Positions 1-8,044 are shown, counted from the first letter of the stretch. The stretch: DNA of 27,263 nucleotides from an uncultured Prevotellaceae bacterium (GCA_900543815.1 UQST01000035.1:1-27263); one strand, 5' to 3'. Numbers and translations: made by a program. Notes: generated by a model from the sequence alone, not told the origin.

Positions 1-65
1 AAGTATCCTTGGATACTTGCCCGTTTATCCTTGGATACATTGCCAAGTATCCAAGGATACTTTTT
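1..65. terminator. Perfect 18-bp inverted repeat with T tail
   Basis: Positions 1-18 are the exact reverse complement of 45-62, with a 26-nt spacer and a T run at 61-65, so an RNA read left to right would form an 18-bp stem followed by U. Each arm is itself nearly palindromic (AGTATCC / GGATACT), and the spacer holds a third imperfect copy of the same palindrome at 24-40. The likeliest role is a rho-independent terminator for a gene left of the window. The repeated TATCC..GGATA core could also be a protein-binding operator. The left end may extend beyond the window. Confidence 0.65.
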
Positions 66-80
66 CCGGACAGTTTCTTG

Positions 81-111
81 TTGGCTTATACGGAAATTTT
101 GTGTATATTTG
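81..111 (+). promoter_or_regulatory. Bacteroidetes-type promoter of the outer-membrane protein gene
   Basis: TATATTTG at 104-111 fits the Bacteroidetes -7 consensus TAnnTTTG exactly. TTG at 81-83 lies 20 nt upstream, where the -33 element is expected. Transcription from here would give a leader of about 200 nt before the start codon at 321. The leader contains a 7-bp stem-loop (AAAGCGT / ACGCTTT, about 217-235), so some leader-level control is possible but not shown. Confidence 0.6.
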
Positions 112-320
112 TCGTGTCTTGGCTCGTGTGTCTTATTGGCAGACCTTTAGGGGAGTACAAGTAGGCCGTCTGGCGGTGGCTGGAGTAGAATGAGCAAGAT
201 ACCACATGATTGTAAAAGCGTCACTAACGCTTTGTCGGTTGGTCGAATGAAACCTCCACCAGTGTTTCGTGTTATTGCGAATTTGAAATTGGTGGATTGT
301 CCCATTTCAAAAAACAAATT

Positions 321-3209
321 ATGTATATACGTCAAGTTACATTTCTAATCATGCTTTGTTCTTCCATCATGGCCTTTGCTCAAAAGGCTTATTTGTCTGT
401 GACGGTGAATCCTATTGACGCAATTACGGAATCCACACTCACACAGGCCCGTGTGTCTCTCCTTTCTACATTCGACAGTACCGAAGTCGATACGTTTAGA
501 CGTGTCACGATTTTAGGCGATGTGATTAAACGATATACGTATGTTTACGACAATAGTCACGCAACATTGCCGTTCAAGCGTATCGTTTGCGTAAAAAGTG
601 AAGGATATGAAACATTATATTATGACTTGAACATACTCCCTTCGGAAGCGAAACACAGTGAAGTGGCTCACAATATTGGGGTTATACGATTACATAGAGA
701 AATGAATCGTAAATTAGATGAAGTGGTAGTAACTGCTTCAAGGATTATGATGGTAATGAAAGGAGACACTCTTGTCTATGATGCCAATGTTTTTCAACTA
801 TCAGAAGGTTCCATGCTTGATGAACTCATTAAGCAACTTCCCGGTGTGCGTCTTGAATCGGGCGGGCGCATCACGGTAAACGGGCATTTCGTCAGCAGCT
901 TGTTGGTCAATGGAAAGGACTTCTTCAGCGGTGACCCCAAAGTTGCCCTGCAAAACCTTCCGGCCTATATGGTAAACAAGGTAAAGACTTATCAAAAGAC
1001 ACCGGATGATGCTTACCTGACGCGCTCACCCGACGAAAAGGGACCGCGTATGGATGACCCCTGGGTGCTGGATGTGGCCCTGAAGCCACAGTATGCACAG
1101 AGCTATATTGCCAATGCCGAGCTGGCCCATTCGATATATCAAACAAAGCCAATGTTGGCACGTCTGTTTGGGCTGCGCTTTTCCGACAAATCGCGGATAG
1201 CCCTCTATGCCACGGGAAATAATGTCAATATGAGCGGTAGCCCGCAGACTGATTCCGGAAACTGGGAAGAAAACATGAAGAAAGAAGGGATGACGAAAAT
1301 GGCAGAGGCCGGCGCTTTTTACTTTGTGGAAAATCGTAACCGAAATATTCGTTACCAGTCCACGATCAAGACGGGAATGGACGATAGAAATCTGGAGCGA
1401 TTCACATCTGCAACTTCGTTTCTTCCGGAAATAAATTCGTCTTACACTACTTCGTTGGAGAAACGGCGAAACAAGAACACCTATGTTAATTGGAGCAATG
1501 GTTTTACTTTTGCTCTGCCTAAAACATACATACGCTTTTCTCCGAGTTTTTCTTATTCTTACGACCGAAAGCATGGGCATTACCGTTCTGCCGAAGGAAA
1601 CAGGCTGTTGGGCCGTGAAGGGCTGGATTCAATTATCGTTGCAAATGACTGTGGCGAGGATTTTCTCAACCTACTTTCCACTTTGGACCTAGGACGTACA
1701 CATAAATGGGGCGCAAGCGGAAATGCAGACACAAGAATCAGCCTTAAAGCCTTGCACATGAATACGCTTGGCTTACAGGCGCACTACAAATACAGTCATG
1801 AGCGGGGCTATGATATGCAGCACTACAAGCTCCTTGCTGCCGACGGAACCGCCGATAAGCGCAATCGTTACGACAATCGACCGGGGAGCAGCTATAGGTA
1901 TGGAATCATAGCCGATTATCCTATCATAGATATATCAAGAGTGCGTAAAATGAGTAAGTTGTATTTTACTTATAGATACACGCAGGAATGCAGCTCTTCG
2001 GAGCGTATGCTTTACAGATTGGATAAATTGGGAGATGAATGGATGCCGGATGAAGCTGCTATCGGACTGCTTCCTTCTGCGGCTGATTTATATGCGCATT
2101 GTGTCGATTCGCTGAACAGTTACCACCGTACCCACTTTTATAGATGTAATTCAGCAGAATTAAGGTGGTATTACCGAACGGGAAATCTGCAAGCTTCAGC
2201 TCGTATTCCGCTCAACATCACCTACGAACGCCTGAACGAATGGCGTCCGAAAACAACGCAACCACATATTCGGAAAGAGGTATATACATGGCCGCAAATC
2301 ACATTCGAGCTAAAGGGTGTGGAGTTAAACTTCAGTATGCAGCATAAGTCACCATCACAAACATTAATGCTTGATGTATGTGATGACAGTAATCCTTTGT
2401 CTGTCTTCCTTGGCAACCCTTCTTTAAAGTCTTCCTACGAATACTATTGTTCGGTACAGTGGCGTGGATTTAAGCAGAAAAAAATGCGTCAATGGAATTT
2501 GGGGCTCTATCTGCACACTATTGATAATGCCATAGGCCAGTTGCGCCAATTTAATCCACAAAATGGTGGTTATATTTATATACCTTGGAATATAGACGGA
2601 AACCGGGGATTGCGAGCTACGGGGATTATAAGCCAAGCCGTTGATAAGGAAAAGCATTGGTTTCTTAATATAGGTACCAATGTCAGCCTGAACCGCAGTG
2701 TCGATTTCGCCAACACAAAGACAACCACCGATTTTTACAAAAGCATCGTACACAATTTACACGTTTCCCCCAATGCCGGTATTGACTACCGTTATTCTAA
2801 GTGGCACGCTTCATTCAAGGCGTCAGCCGATTGGGAACGCCTCACTTCCGCACAAGAAGGATTTGAAACACTCAGTCAAGTGGACTTCCTGTACACTATT
2901 AGCCTCAATGCACAGCTACTGTTTAGCATTGACTTAAATACAGATATGAATCTGTTTATGCGCCGTGGTTATAGTAATCGGGCAATGAATACGGACGAAT
3001 GGGTGTGGAATGTGAATTTGAGCCGTTGCATTGATAAGCGAAAGGCATGGCTGTTGAAACTATCCGCTCATGATTTGCTCGGCCAGCTCAGTGCCGTACG
3101 CAGAACGCTTAACGCACAAGGACGGGTGGAAACCGTAAGCAATACGATTACGAGGAACATCATGCTCCATATCATATGGAAGTTTAACAAAAAAGCATCC
3201 AAGAAATGA
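321..3209 (+). CDS. TonB-receptor-like outer-membrane beta-barrel protein
   Basis: The product is 962 residues. I start at ATG 321 rather than an in-frame TTG at 297 because ATG immediately begins a signal peptide (MYIRQVTFLIMLCSSIMAFAQ). After it come a carboxypeptidase-regulatory-like beta domain (about residues 25-110), the linker KLDEVVVTASR that precedes plug domains in TonB-dependent receptors, a plug-like segment (about 140-230, with LDELIKQLPGVRLE and VNGKDFFSGDP) and a long aromatic-rich barrel ending in alternating beta strands. This matches the Bacteroidetes outer-membrane beta-barrel family (PF14905-like), relatives of SusC-type transporters. No SusD partner follows, so it is probably not a standard Sus pair; substrate unknown. 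Base composition is clearly more A/T-rich than the genes after 5800, suggesting an accessory region. Confidence 0.85.
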   Translation: MYIRQVTFLIMLCSSIMAFAQKAYLSVTVNPIDAITESTLTQARVSLLSTFDSTEVDTFRRVTILGDVIKRYTYVYDNSHATLPFKRIVCVKSEGYETLYYDLNILPSEAKHSEVAHNIGVIRLHREMNRKLDEVVVTASRIMMVMKGDTLVYDANVFQLSEGSMLDELIKQLPGVRLESGGRITVNGHFVSSLLVNGKDFFSGDPKVALQNLPAYMVNKVKTYQKTPDDAYLTRSPDEKGPRMDDPWVLDVALKPQYAQSYIANAELAHSIYQTKPMLARLFGLRFSDKSRIALYATGNNVNMSGSPQTDSGNWEENMKKEGMTKMAEAGAFYFVENRNRNIRYQSTIKTGMDDRNLERFTSATSFLPEINSSYTTSLEKRRNKNTYVNWSNGFTFALPKTYIRFSPSFSYSYDRKHGHYRSAEGNRLLGREGLDSIIVANDCGEDFLNLLSTLDLGRTHKWGASGNADTRISLKALHMNTLGLQAHYKYSHERGYDMQHYKLLAADGTADKRNRYDNRPGSSYRYGIIADYPIIDISRVRKMSKLYFTYRYTQECSSSERMLYRLDKLGDEWMPDEAAIGLLPSAADLYAHCVDSLNSYHRTHFYRCNSAELRWYYRTGNLQASARIPLNITYERLNEWRPKTTQPHIRKEVYTWPQITFELKGVELNFSMQHKSPSQTLMLDVCDDSNPLSVFLGNPSLKSSYEYYCSVQWRGFKQKKMRQWNLGLYLHTIDNAIGQLRQFNPQNGGYIYIPWNIDGNRGLRATGIISQAVDKEKHWFLNIGTNVSLNRSVDFANTKTTTDFYKSIVHNLHVSPNAGIDYRYSKWHASFKASADWERLTSAQEGFETLSQVDFLYTISLNAQLLFSIDLNTDMNLFMRRGYSNRAMNTDEWVWNVNLSRCIDKRKAWLLKLSAHDLLGQLSAVRRTLNAQGRVETVSNTITRNIMLHIIWKFNKKASKK

Positions 3210-3273
3210 AATATAAAAAAGATAAGAATCCTATAGTACAATGATACGTTAGTTTTAATACATAATTTACTAA

Positions 3274-3525
3274 TTGAAGGGTTGGAAGGTAAGGCACACA
3301 CGCCAGTTGGACTTTTCCGACAACGCATCCTTCTCCGCACTCAACGTGGCGAAAGTCATGATGAAGGAGAATGGACTACCATATTCCATGGCATCATTTA
3401 AGTCACTGATGTTCAATTTGTACTATACGAAAAGAATTTTTAATATGTCCCGTATTCGGCCGAACCAGACTTTAATTAGCAAGATTGTCAAAGAACTCTT
3501 TGGCTGGCAGCGTAAAGCCGCATAA
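3274..3525 (+). CDS. Doubtful small ORF, possible gene remnant
   Basis: This is an open frame of 83 codons beginning with TTG at 3274; the first ATG is at 3358. The product has a basic C-terminus (GWQRKAA) and no family I recognise. No TAnnTTTG promoter or ribosome site is evident, and it lies in the loose gap between the outer-membrane protein gene and the hicAB locus. It may be the tail of a decayed gene (for example a transposase), but nothing in it proves this. A chance ORF is equally possible. Confidence 0.25.
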   Translation: MKGWKVRHTRQLDFSDNASFSALNVAKVMMKENGLPYSMASFKSLMFNLYYTKRIFNMSRIRPNQTLISKIVKELFGWQRKAA

Positions 3526-3590
3526 ACCGACATATTAATTTTTAATGAACTATTGCTACAAAAAAAGTTATGCAAAATTTAAGTATATGA

Positions 3591-3609
3591 TATTTTTGTA
3601 GCATCTTTG
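3591..3609 (+). promoter_or_regulatory. Probable hicAB promoter (-7 elements)
   Basis: TATTTTTG at 3591-3598 fits TAnnTTTG exactly, and CATCTTTG at 3602-3609 differs by one base; both are within 55 nt of the hicA start at 3646. I see no clear TTG -33 element at the right distance, so which hexamer is used cannot be decided. Confidence 0.5.
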
Positions 3610-3645
3610 CAGCGTGAAATAAAACAAATGTTTAAACAATTAAAA

Positions 3646-3828
3646 ATGAAATGGAATGAATAAAAAAGACAGGCATTAAAACTGGGGTTTCAGTTCGTGA
3701 AGCACGGCAAAGAACACGATGAATACTACAACCCAACCACAGGTATAACCGTGCAAATAGAAAGACATGGGAGTCAAGAGGAACGCAAGGGCTTGGCCGC
3801 AAAATCGCGCAAGCAAATAGGATTCTAA
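3646..3828 (+). pseudogene. hicA: hicA-like toxin gene broken by a TAA at codon 6
   Basis: Frame +1 from ATG 3646 reads MKWNE, then TAA at 3661-3663, then continues open as KRQALKLGFQFVKHGKEH and on to a stop at 3826-3828. The downstream part has the HicA dsRBD-like mRNA-interferase pattern: GF.FVKHGKEHDEYYN, the T-G turn, then IERHGSQE (the conserved catalytic-type H and the HxSQE-like motif) and a basic tail. With the stop read through it would be about 60 residues, the normal HicA length. Known role of the family: ribosome-dependent or free mRNA cleavage, blocked by HicB. Here the toxin should not be made unless translation restarts internally, and no good restart codon is visible. It sits 56 nt before hicB, as expected for the pair. 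Confidence 0.8.
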
Positions 3829-3833
3829 CAACA

Positions 3834-3867
3834 AGGGCGAGGGGGTGGCAGCTTTTCCCCTCGCCCT
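3834..3867 (+). promoter_or_regulatory. 11-bp GC-rich hairpin between hicA and hicB
   Basis: AGGGCGAGGGG at 3834-3844 pairs perfectly with CCCCTCGCCCT at 3857-3867 across a 12-nt loop, ending 17 nt before the hicB start. No T run follows on the plus strand, so it is not a classical terminator for hicA. It could separate toxin and antitoxin translation, stabilise the hicB message or cause partial termination. Confidence 0.6.
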
Positions 3868-3884
3868 AAAAAGAGACAAGAAAA

Positions 3885-4298
3885 ATGAAAGATGAAAATT
3901 TTATCGTGACCATCGAGAAAGATAAAGACGGCACATTTATAGCGTACAACGTAGATGAAAGCCCTTACACCCTTATAGGGCGCGGCGCTACAGTGAAGGA
4001 AGCAAAGGCAGATTTTGCGAACTCTATGCAGGAAGTGAAGGAAAGTGAAGAGAAAAGGGAAGGCGCTGCTGCTCCTATTCTTGCGGCTGCTCCTGTGTTC
4101 CGTTTCGATCTGCCATCGCTGTTTGAGTATTACTCGATGCTGAACGTGAGCGCCTTTGCGCGCTATCTGGGCATTAACGAGACTTTAATGCGTCAGTACA
4201 AGAAAGGAAATACTTATATTTCCGATGTGCAATTACAGAAGATTGAAGACGGGCTGCACCGTTTAGGGGCAGACTTACTCGAGCTTCGGCTCGTGTAG
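3885..4298 (+). CDS. hicB: HicB-like antitoxin with C-terminal HTH
   Basis: The product is 137 residues. Residues 1-50 have the HicB partial-RNase-H-like fold signature (VTIEKDKDGTFIAYN, then TLIGRGATVKEAKADF). An alanine-rich linker (about 60-72) leads to a C-terminal helix-turn-helix (about 88-130, FARYLGINETLMRQYKKGN, then LQKIEDGLHRLGADLLEL), the usual DNA-binding part that represses the hicAB promoter. It directly follows the remains of hicA, the normal order. Because the toxin frame is interrupted, this antitoxin may now be a solitary regulator, or may neutralise HicA toxins encoded elsewhere. The frame is intact and the stop TAG is followed by a strong terminator. Confidence 0.88.
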   Translation: MKDENFIVTIEKDKDGTFIAYNVDESPYTLIGRGATVKEAKADFANSMQEVKESEEKREGAAAPILAAAPVFRFDLPSLFEYYSMLNVSAFARYLGINETLMRQYKKGNTYISDVQLQKIEDGLHRLGADLLELRLV

Positions 4299-4327
4299 GG
4301 CTGCGCCCTTTCGTTTCATTTCATTTT

Positions 4328-4365
4328 ATCCCGACAGGTTCCACCCTGTCGGGATTTTCTTTTCT
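4328..4365. terminator. Rho-independent terminator after hicB
   Basis: An 11-bp stem (ATCCCGACAGG at 4328-4338 with CCTGTCGGGAT at 4345-4355, loop of 6 nt) is followed by TTTCTTTTCTT. It serves hicB on the plus strand. The convergent regulator gene ends at 4365, so the same hairpin may also end that transcript, although the minus-strand tail is less T-rich. Confidence 0.88.
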
Positions 4366-4700
4366 TATCTTTCTTCTCGCTTCAGTTTCTCCACGATTGT
4401 TTGGAGCTGCTGCACGTTGTCGGCGGTGTATATCTCACAGCCTACACGCACGACACCCACCAAGCCACCACCGCCCACGGTGCCACGTTGCGCCCTGGCT
4501 TGCTTCGGTTCCTCAACGACCGAAGGAGGCGCGAGGAGCTGCCACGGCTCTACATCCAAGGCGGCGGTGATACGCTCTAAGGTGGGGAACGATGGGCGGG
4601 AGATGGCGACGGAAACAGTGGCTTGTGTCACGTCGAGACGTTCGGCAAGTTCTTTTTGAGTGATGCCGATATAATTAAGATATTCTTTTATTGTATTCAT
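4365..4700 (-). CDS. XRE-family helix-turn-helix regulator
   Basis: The product is 111 residues. An N-terminal Cro/C1-type HTH covers about residues 1-60: ITQKELAERLDVTQATVSVAIS is the recognition unit, followed by FPTLERITAALDVEPWQLLAPP. The rest is a short P/G-rich linker (GTVGGGGLVG) and a small C-terminal beta/helix segment (VGCEIYTADNVQQLQTIVEKL) found in Bacteroidales proteins of this kind. It is convergent with hicB and ends right at its terminator. The target is unknown. It may govern the adjacent accessory region, but that is only inferred from position. Confidence 0.85.
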   Translation of the reverse strand: MNTIKEYLNYIGITQKELAERLDVTQATVSVAISRPSFPTLERITAALDVEPWQLLAPPSVVEEPKQARAQRGTVGGGGLVGVVRVGCEIYTADNVQQLQTIVEKLKREER

Positions 4701-4725
4701 TTTCGTTTTTTTGTCTTTTGCTTTT

Positions 4726-4734
4726 GTAAAGATA
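4726..4734 (-). promoter_or_regulatory. Likely -7 element of the XRE regulator
   Basis: Read on the minus strand this is TATCTTTAC, one base off TAnnTTTG, about 26 nt before the start codon at 4700. A -33 TTG is not obvious. Confidence 0.4.
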
Positions 4735-4756
4735 ACACTTTATATATAAGGTGGAG

Positions 4757-5100
4757 TGACTTATAATTTTCGATTCTCAAAGATTGCCTTTTGGGGCATC
4801 TTGGATGCTTCTGACTTCTCTTTCCTCTCTTCGCGAGAATCGGGAATTTGTGATGAGATGATGGTGTGGCTTAGAATTTTCGATTCTCAGAGACTGCCTT
4901 TGGGAGCATCTTGGACGCTTCTGGCTTCTCTTTCCTCTACTTGTGAGAATTGAGAATTTGTGATGAGGGGATGGTGTGGCGCAGAATTCTCGATTCTCAG
5001 AGATTGGCTTTTGGGGAGTCTTGGATGCTTCTTGCTTTCCTTGTGAGAATTGGGAATTCGTGAATAGGGGGCTTGGAGATGCAGAATTTGCGATTCTCAG
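4757..5100. repeat. Tandem repeat of about 110 bp, 3.3 copies
   Basis: The landmark CGATTCTCA recurs at 4771, 4881, 4991 and 5091 (spacing 110, 110, 100). Each unit starts with a GAATTTTCGATTCTC-like block, continues through a TTTTGGGGCATCTTGGATGCTTCT-like middle, and closes with GAGAATCGGGAATT, the near inverse complement of its beginning, so every unit can fold into one long hairpin. Open frames across it exist on both strands but are low-complexity and have no start context. Nothing else is visible in 4741-5247 apart from unique sequence after 5100. Confidence 0.85.
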
Positions 5101-5247
5101 AATGGGCAAACGAACTCGGCTTGTCATTTTACAACGAGCATGGATTCCACTCTAACACGAATGCCAGTCCTGCCTCAAGCGTTAGGCGAGAAAGAAGACT
5201 GCGAAAGCTTATTCGTATAATCCGCGTTCGGAGAAAACTCCCGTCCT

Positions 5248-5697
5248 TTAGAGTTCCCCGTAGGCAGGGATGTCGGGCATGAAGTGGTAGGTGTTGTGCT
5301 CGTAGTCCATACGCAGGCAGTAGTGCTGGAGTCCGTTGCTCACTATGAGCCAGTCCACGTGCAGACGCATGTTGTAGCGGCTTATCTGGTCGAAGACCTT
5401 TTGTGTGAGGGCGATGTGCGGTGCCTTGTATTCCACTATCATCAGCGGCTGGGCCTGCCGGCCGAAGACCACCGAGTCGCAGCGCTTGCGTGTGGTGCCC
5501 ACCGTGATGGCCATCTCGTTGGCGATAAGCCCTGCGGGATAGCCCTTGTGGGTGATGAGGAAATGGATGAAATGCTGCCTCACCCACTCCTCGGGAGTGA
5601 GTGCCACGTATTTGCGGCGCAGGGGGTCGAGCACCATCGTGCGCCCGCCTGTGGTGCAGAGCCGAAGGTCGGCCTTGGGCAGGTTGAGAGTCTCCAT
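5248..5697 (-). CDS. HsdR N-terminal-domain (PD-(D/E)xK nuclease-fold) protein
   Basis: The product is 149 residues, essentially the type I restriction HsdR_N_2 domain alone (PF13588-like). The restriction-nuclease fold is visible as EEWVRQHFIHFLI (helix), then RCDSVVF (D74) and PLMIVEYKAP (E89 and K91), giving the D...ExK active-site pattern, followed by Q..RYN (about 104-109) as in the QxxxY motif. The same stand-alone protein is common in Bacteroidetes, usually without restriction partners, and none are here, so a housekeeping nucleic-acid role is likelier than restriction. It is divergent from the AMP nucleosidase gene and shares its promoter region. Confidence 0.85.
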   Translation of the reverse strand: METLNLPKADLRLCTTGGRTMVLDPLRRKYVALTPEEWVRQHFIHFLITHKGYPAGLIANEMAITVGTTRKRCDSVVFGRQAQPLMIVEYKAPHIALTQKVFDQISRYNMRLHVDWLIVSNGLQHYCLRMDYEHNTYHFMPDIPAYGEL

Positions 5698-5714
5698 AGC
5701 GTGTTCTTTGGGCG

Positions 5715-5772
5715 CAAAGGTATCAAAAAATGGCAGAACGTTTCAACTTGACGGAAAGAAATGCTAACTTTG
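5715..5772. promoter_or_regulatory. Divergent promoter pair
   Basis: On the minus strand TACCTTTG (5722 down to 5715) is a perfect -7 for the HsdR_N protein, with TTG at 5746-5744 upstream (21 nt gap). On the plus strand TAACTTTG at 5765-5772 is a perfect -7 for the AMP nucleosidase, with TTG at 5748-5750 as a poorly spaced -33 candidate. The two start regions lie within 60 bp, so a shared regulator could act on both. Confidence 0.65.
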
Positions 5773-5799
5773 CTCGTTAAATAGGCAATTGAGAAAGTT

Positions 5800-6576
5800 A
5801 TGAAGACGAAACAAGAGATAGTGGAGAACTGGTTGCCCAGATACACCAAACATGCGTTGGAGGATTTCGGCGAGTATATCCTGCTCACCAACTTCAACAA
5901 TTATGTGGATATCTTCTGTGAGAAATTCGGAGTGGAGAAGCCCGACTATACGTCGAACATGCGTACAGCCACGGCCGACGGCATCAGCATCATCAACTTT
6001 GGCATGGGCAGTCCCAATGCCGCCATCATCATGGATCTCCTGAGTGCCGTCAGTCCCAAGGCCTGCCTCTTTCTGGGCAAGTGCGGGGGCATAAGCAGCA
6101 AGACTCAGAAGGGCGACTTGATACTGCCCATAGCCGGAATACGTGGCGAGGGAACAAGCAACGACTACTTTCCGCCCGAGGTGCCTGCTCTGCCGGCCTT
6201 CATGCTGCAGCGTGCCGTGTCGAGCTCCATCCGCGACTTGGGGATGGACTACTGGACGGGTACCGTATATACCACCAACCGCCGCGTGTGGGAGTATGAC
6301 GAGCGCTTCAAGGAGTACTTGCGCACCACACGTGCCATGGCTGTGGATATGGAGACGGCCACACTCTTCACCTGCGGGTTTGCCAACCATATCCCCACGG
6401 GGGCGTTGCTCCTGGTGAGTGACAATCCCATGACTCCCGATGGCGTGAAGACCAGCGAGAGCGACCGCCAGGTGACGCTGGCCTACGTGAAGAAGCACGT
6501 GGAGGTGGGCATCCAGTCGCTGGAGATGATCAAGCAACAGAAGAAGACCGTACGTCATCTGAAGTTCGACTACTAA
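5800..6576 (+). CDS. amn: AMP nucleosidase (phosphorylase superfamily)
   Basis: The product is 258 residues of the nucleoside-phosphorylase fold. Visible signatures are FGMGSPNAAIIMDLL, then FLGKCGGISSKTQKGDLILP (phosphate/ribose loop), the VDMETATLF block with the conserved M-E that holds the ribose, and LLVSDNPMTPDGVK with the base-contacting Asp. Known role: hydrolysis of AMP to adenine and ribose 5-phosphate, a way of draining adenylate. It is the short form typical of Bacteroidetes and lacks the extra N-terminal domain of the E. coli enzyme. It is transcribed from its own TAACTTTG promoter. Confusion with a uridine phosphorylase is possible but the VDMETAT context favours AMP nucleosidase. 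Confidence 0.9.
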   Translation: MKTKQEIVENWLPRYTKHALEDFGEYILLTNFNNYVDIFCEKFGVEKPDYTSNMRTATADGISIINFGMGSPNAAIIMDLLSAVSPKACLFLGKCGGISSKTQKGDLILPIAGIRGEGTSNDYFPPEVPALPAFMLQRAVSSSIRDLGMDYWTGTVYTTNRRVWEYDERFKEYLRTTRAMAVDMETATLFTCGFANHIPTGALLLVSDNPMTPDGVKTSESDRQVTLAYVKKHVEVGIQSLEMIKQQKKTVRHLKFDY

Positions 6577-7018
6577 ACTAAGGCTCAAGATGGGCTTGCC
6601 CCTGGCTGAAGGTTTTGGCTGGATGTCCTTGGGATAGGGCTTTGATAGGTTTTACGGTGGGATTTCATCGAACTGAATGATTGGCTGGACTGAGGGCAGG
6701 CTTGGGAGTTTGCCCCAAAAGGCGGACTTTCGGAACTGTTCTAAGGTAGCTTTTCTGAGGATTTACCCAAAAGTTTGCTTGATGGCTTGCTTTTTGGGGT
6801 GGGCCAAGATGGCTTTTCCGGGCTGGTTCAAGGGCTTGCTTGGATGGCAGTCTCGGCCGCTTTCTCTTTCGGGAGAGCATGGAAATTCCGTGCCCGCGTA
6901 TCCTGAAGAAGTGGTGGCGGAACGCGTGGTGCCTGTCTTTTATAGAAAACCAGGAAGCCCAGGGAAGCATATATTATAAATAAGGAATAAAGGATAAGTA
7001 AGGATAAAAAGCAAGCTT
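6577..7018. other. Gene-free gap with degenerate GGCTTG/TGGC repeats
   Basis: This is 442 bp between amn and holA. The left two thirds (to about 6850) is made of diverged short units with GGCT, TTGG and GATGGC cores (for example ATGGC at 6782, 6809 and 6844), resembling the better-ordered array after trmD. At 6889-6905 GCATGG / CCGTGC forms a small stem. No TAnnTTTG promoter is visible directly before holA. Open frames here are short and low-complexity, so I call none. Confidence 0.5.
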
Positions 7019-8044
7019 ATGGCAGAAGCAGTAAAGAGTCCGACCGCCGAGGATGTGGTGCGTGATGTGCGTGCAGGGCGCGTGGCGCCTGTCTATTATC
7101 TGATGGGTGAGGAGGACTATTATATCAACGAGCTGGGGGAATTCCTCACCAACACCCTGCTCAAGCCCGAGGAGCGGGATTTCAATCTGGATATCGTCTA
7201 TGGTGCCGACACCACCATCGCGCAGGTGGTGGAGCTGGCTCAGGCTTATCCCATGATGGCCGACAGAAGGGTGGTGGTGGTGCGTGAGGCACAGGCTTTG
7301 CGCTCGCTCGATGCGCTGGAGGACTATCTCAAGCAGCCCAATCCCACCACCGTGCTCGTCTTCTGTCACAAGCACGGCAAGCTGGACGGGCGTAAGGGCG
7401 TGTTCAAGAGTCTGCAGCGCGTGGGTGTGGTGTATGAGAGCAAGAGGGTGTATGACCGCCAGCTTCCGCCCTTCATCACGCGTTACCTCAAGCGTCGCGG
7501 ACTGGGCATCGACCAGCAGGCTGTGCAGATGCTTGCTTCGCACGTGGGTGCCGACCTCTGCCGTCTGGCGGGCGAGATGGACAAACTGGTGCTGGCTGTT
7601 GCTCCGGGCGAACAGGTGGTGACGGCATCGCTCGTGGAGCAGCAGACGGGTGTGAGCCGCGAGTTCAACGACTTCGAACTGCAGGCTGCTCTGGCCCATC
7701 GCGACATGCTTCGCGCGGCTCAGATAGTGAAGTACTATCAGGGCAATCCGCGCAGCTTTGCGCTCCAGCGGACGTTGACAAATCTCTTTACATTTTTTTC
7801 AGACATCATGGTGGCCTATTATGCTCCCGACCGAAGTGAAAGGGGAGTGGGGGCGTGGCTCGAGAAGCCCGACTGGAAAGTACGCCAGGACATCATGCCG
7901 GCGCTGACCAATTATTCTGGAGTGAAGACGATGCTCATTCTAGCCGAAATCCGCAAGACGGATGCGCGCAGCAAGGGTCTTGAAGGAGGCAAAACTCCCG
8001 ATGGAGAACTTCTGCAGGACCTCATTTTCTTCATTCTTCATTGA
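7019..8044 (+). CDS. holA: DNA polymerase III subunit delta
   Basis: The product is 341 residues, the normal length. The N-terminal AAA-like domain has APVYYLMGEEDYYINEL (the degenerate P-loop of delta) and the FNLDIVYGADTT and MMADRRVVVVREAQAL strands. The middle lid and C-terminal collar helices include SHVGADLCRLAGEMDKL and the FFSDIMVAYYAP region. Known role: the subunit that opens the beta sliding clamp within the clamp-loader complex. A strong terminator follows 32 bp after the stop, so it is transcribed alone or as the last gene. The start ATG 7019 follows an A-rich leader without a strong Shine-Dalgarno. Confidence 0.95.
   Translation: MAEAVKSPTAEDVVRDVRAGRVAPVYYLMGEEDYYINELGEFLTNTLLKPEERDFNLDIVYGADTTIAQVVELAQAYPMMADRRVVVVREAQALRSLDALEDYLKQPNPTTVLVFCHKHGKLDGRKGVFKSLQRVGVVYESKRVYDRQLPPFITRYLKRRGLGIDQQAVQMLASHVGADLCRLAGEMDKLVLAVAPGEQVVTASLVEQQTGVSREFNDFELQAALAHRDMLRAAQIVKYYQGNPRSFALQRTLTNLFTFFSDIMVAYYAPDRSERGVGAWLEKPDWKVRQDIMPALTNYSGVKTMLILAEIRKTDARSKGLEGGKTPDGELLQDLIFFILH

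Noticed and set aside
297..320. TTG start for the outer-membrane protein
   Set aside because: Would place eight residues before a normal signal peptide; ATG 321 is better.
4777..5127. Minus-strand frame of 116 codons over the 110-bp repeats
   Set aside because: Translation merely repeats the DNA unit and changes frame relations between copies (110 is not divisible by three).
5764..6588. Long minus-strand frame opposite the AMP nucleosidase gene
   Set aside because: Shadow of a GC-rich coding gene; the plus strand carries clear enzyme motifs. The same applies to the antisense frames opposite pyrK, pyrD, the M64 peptidase and the TPR gene.
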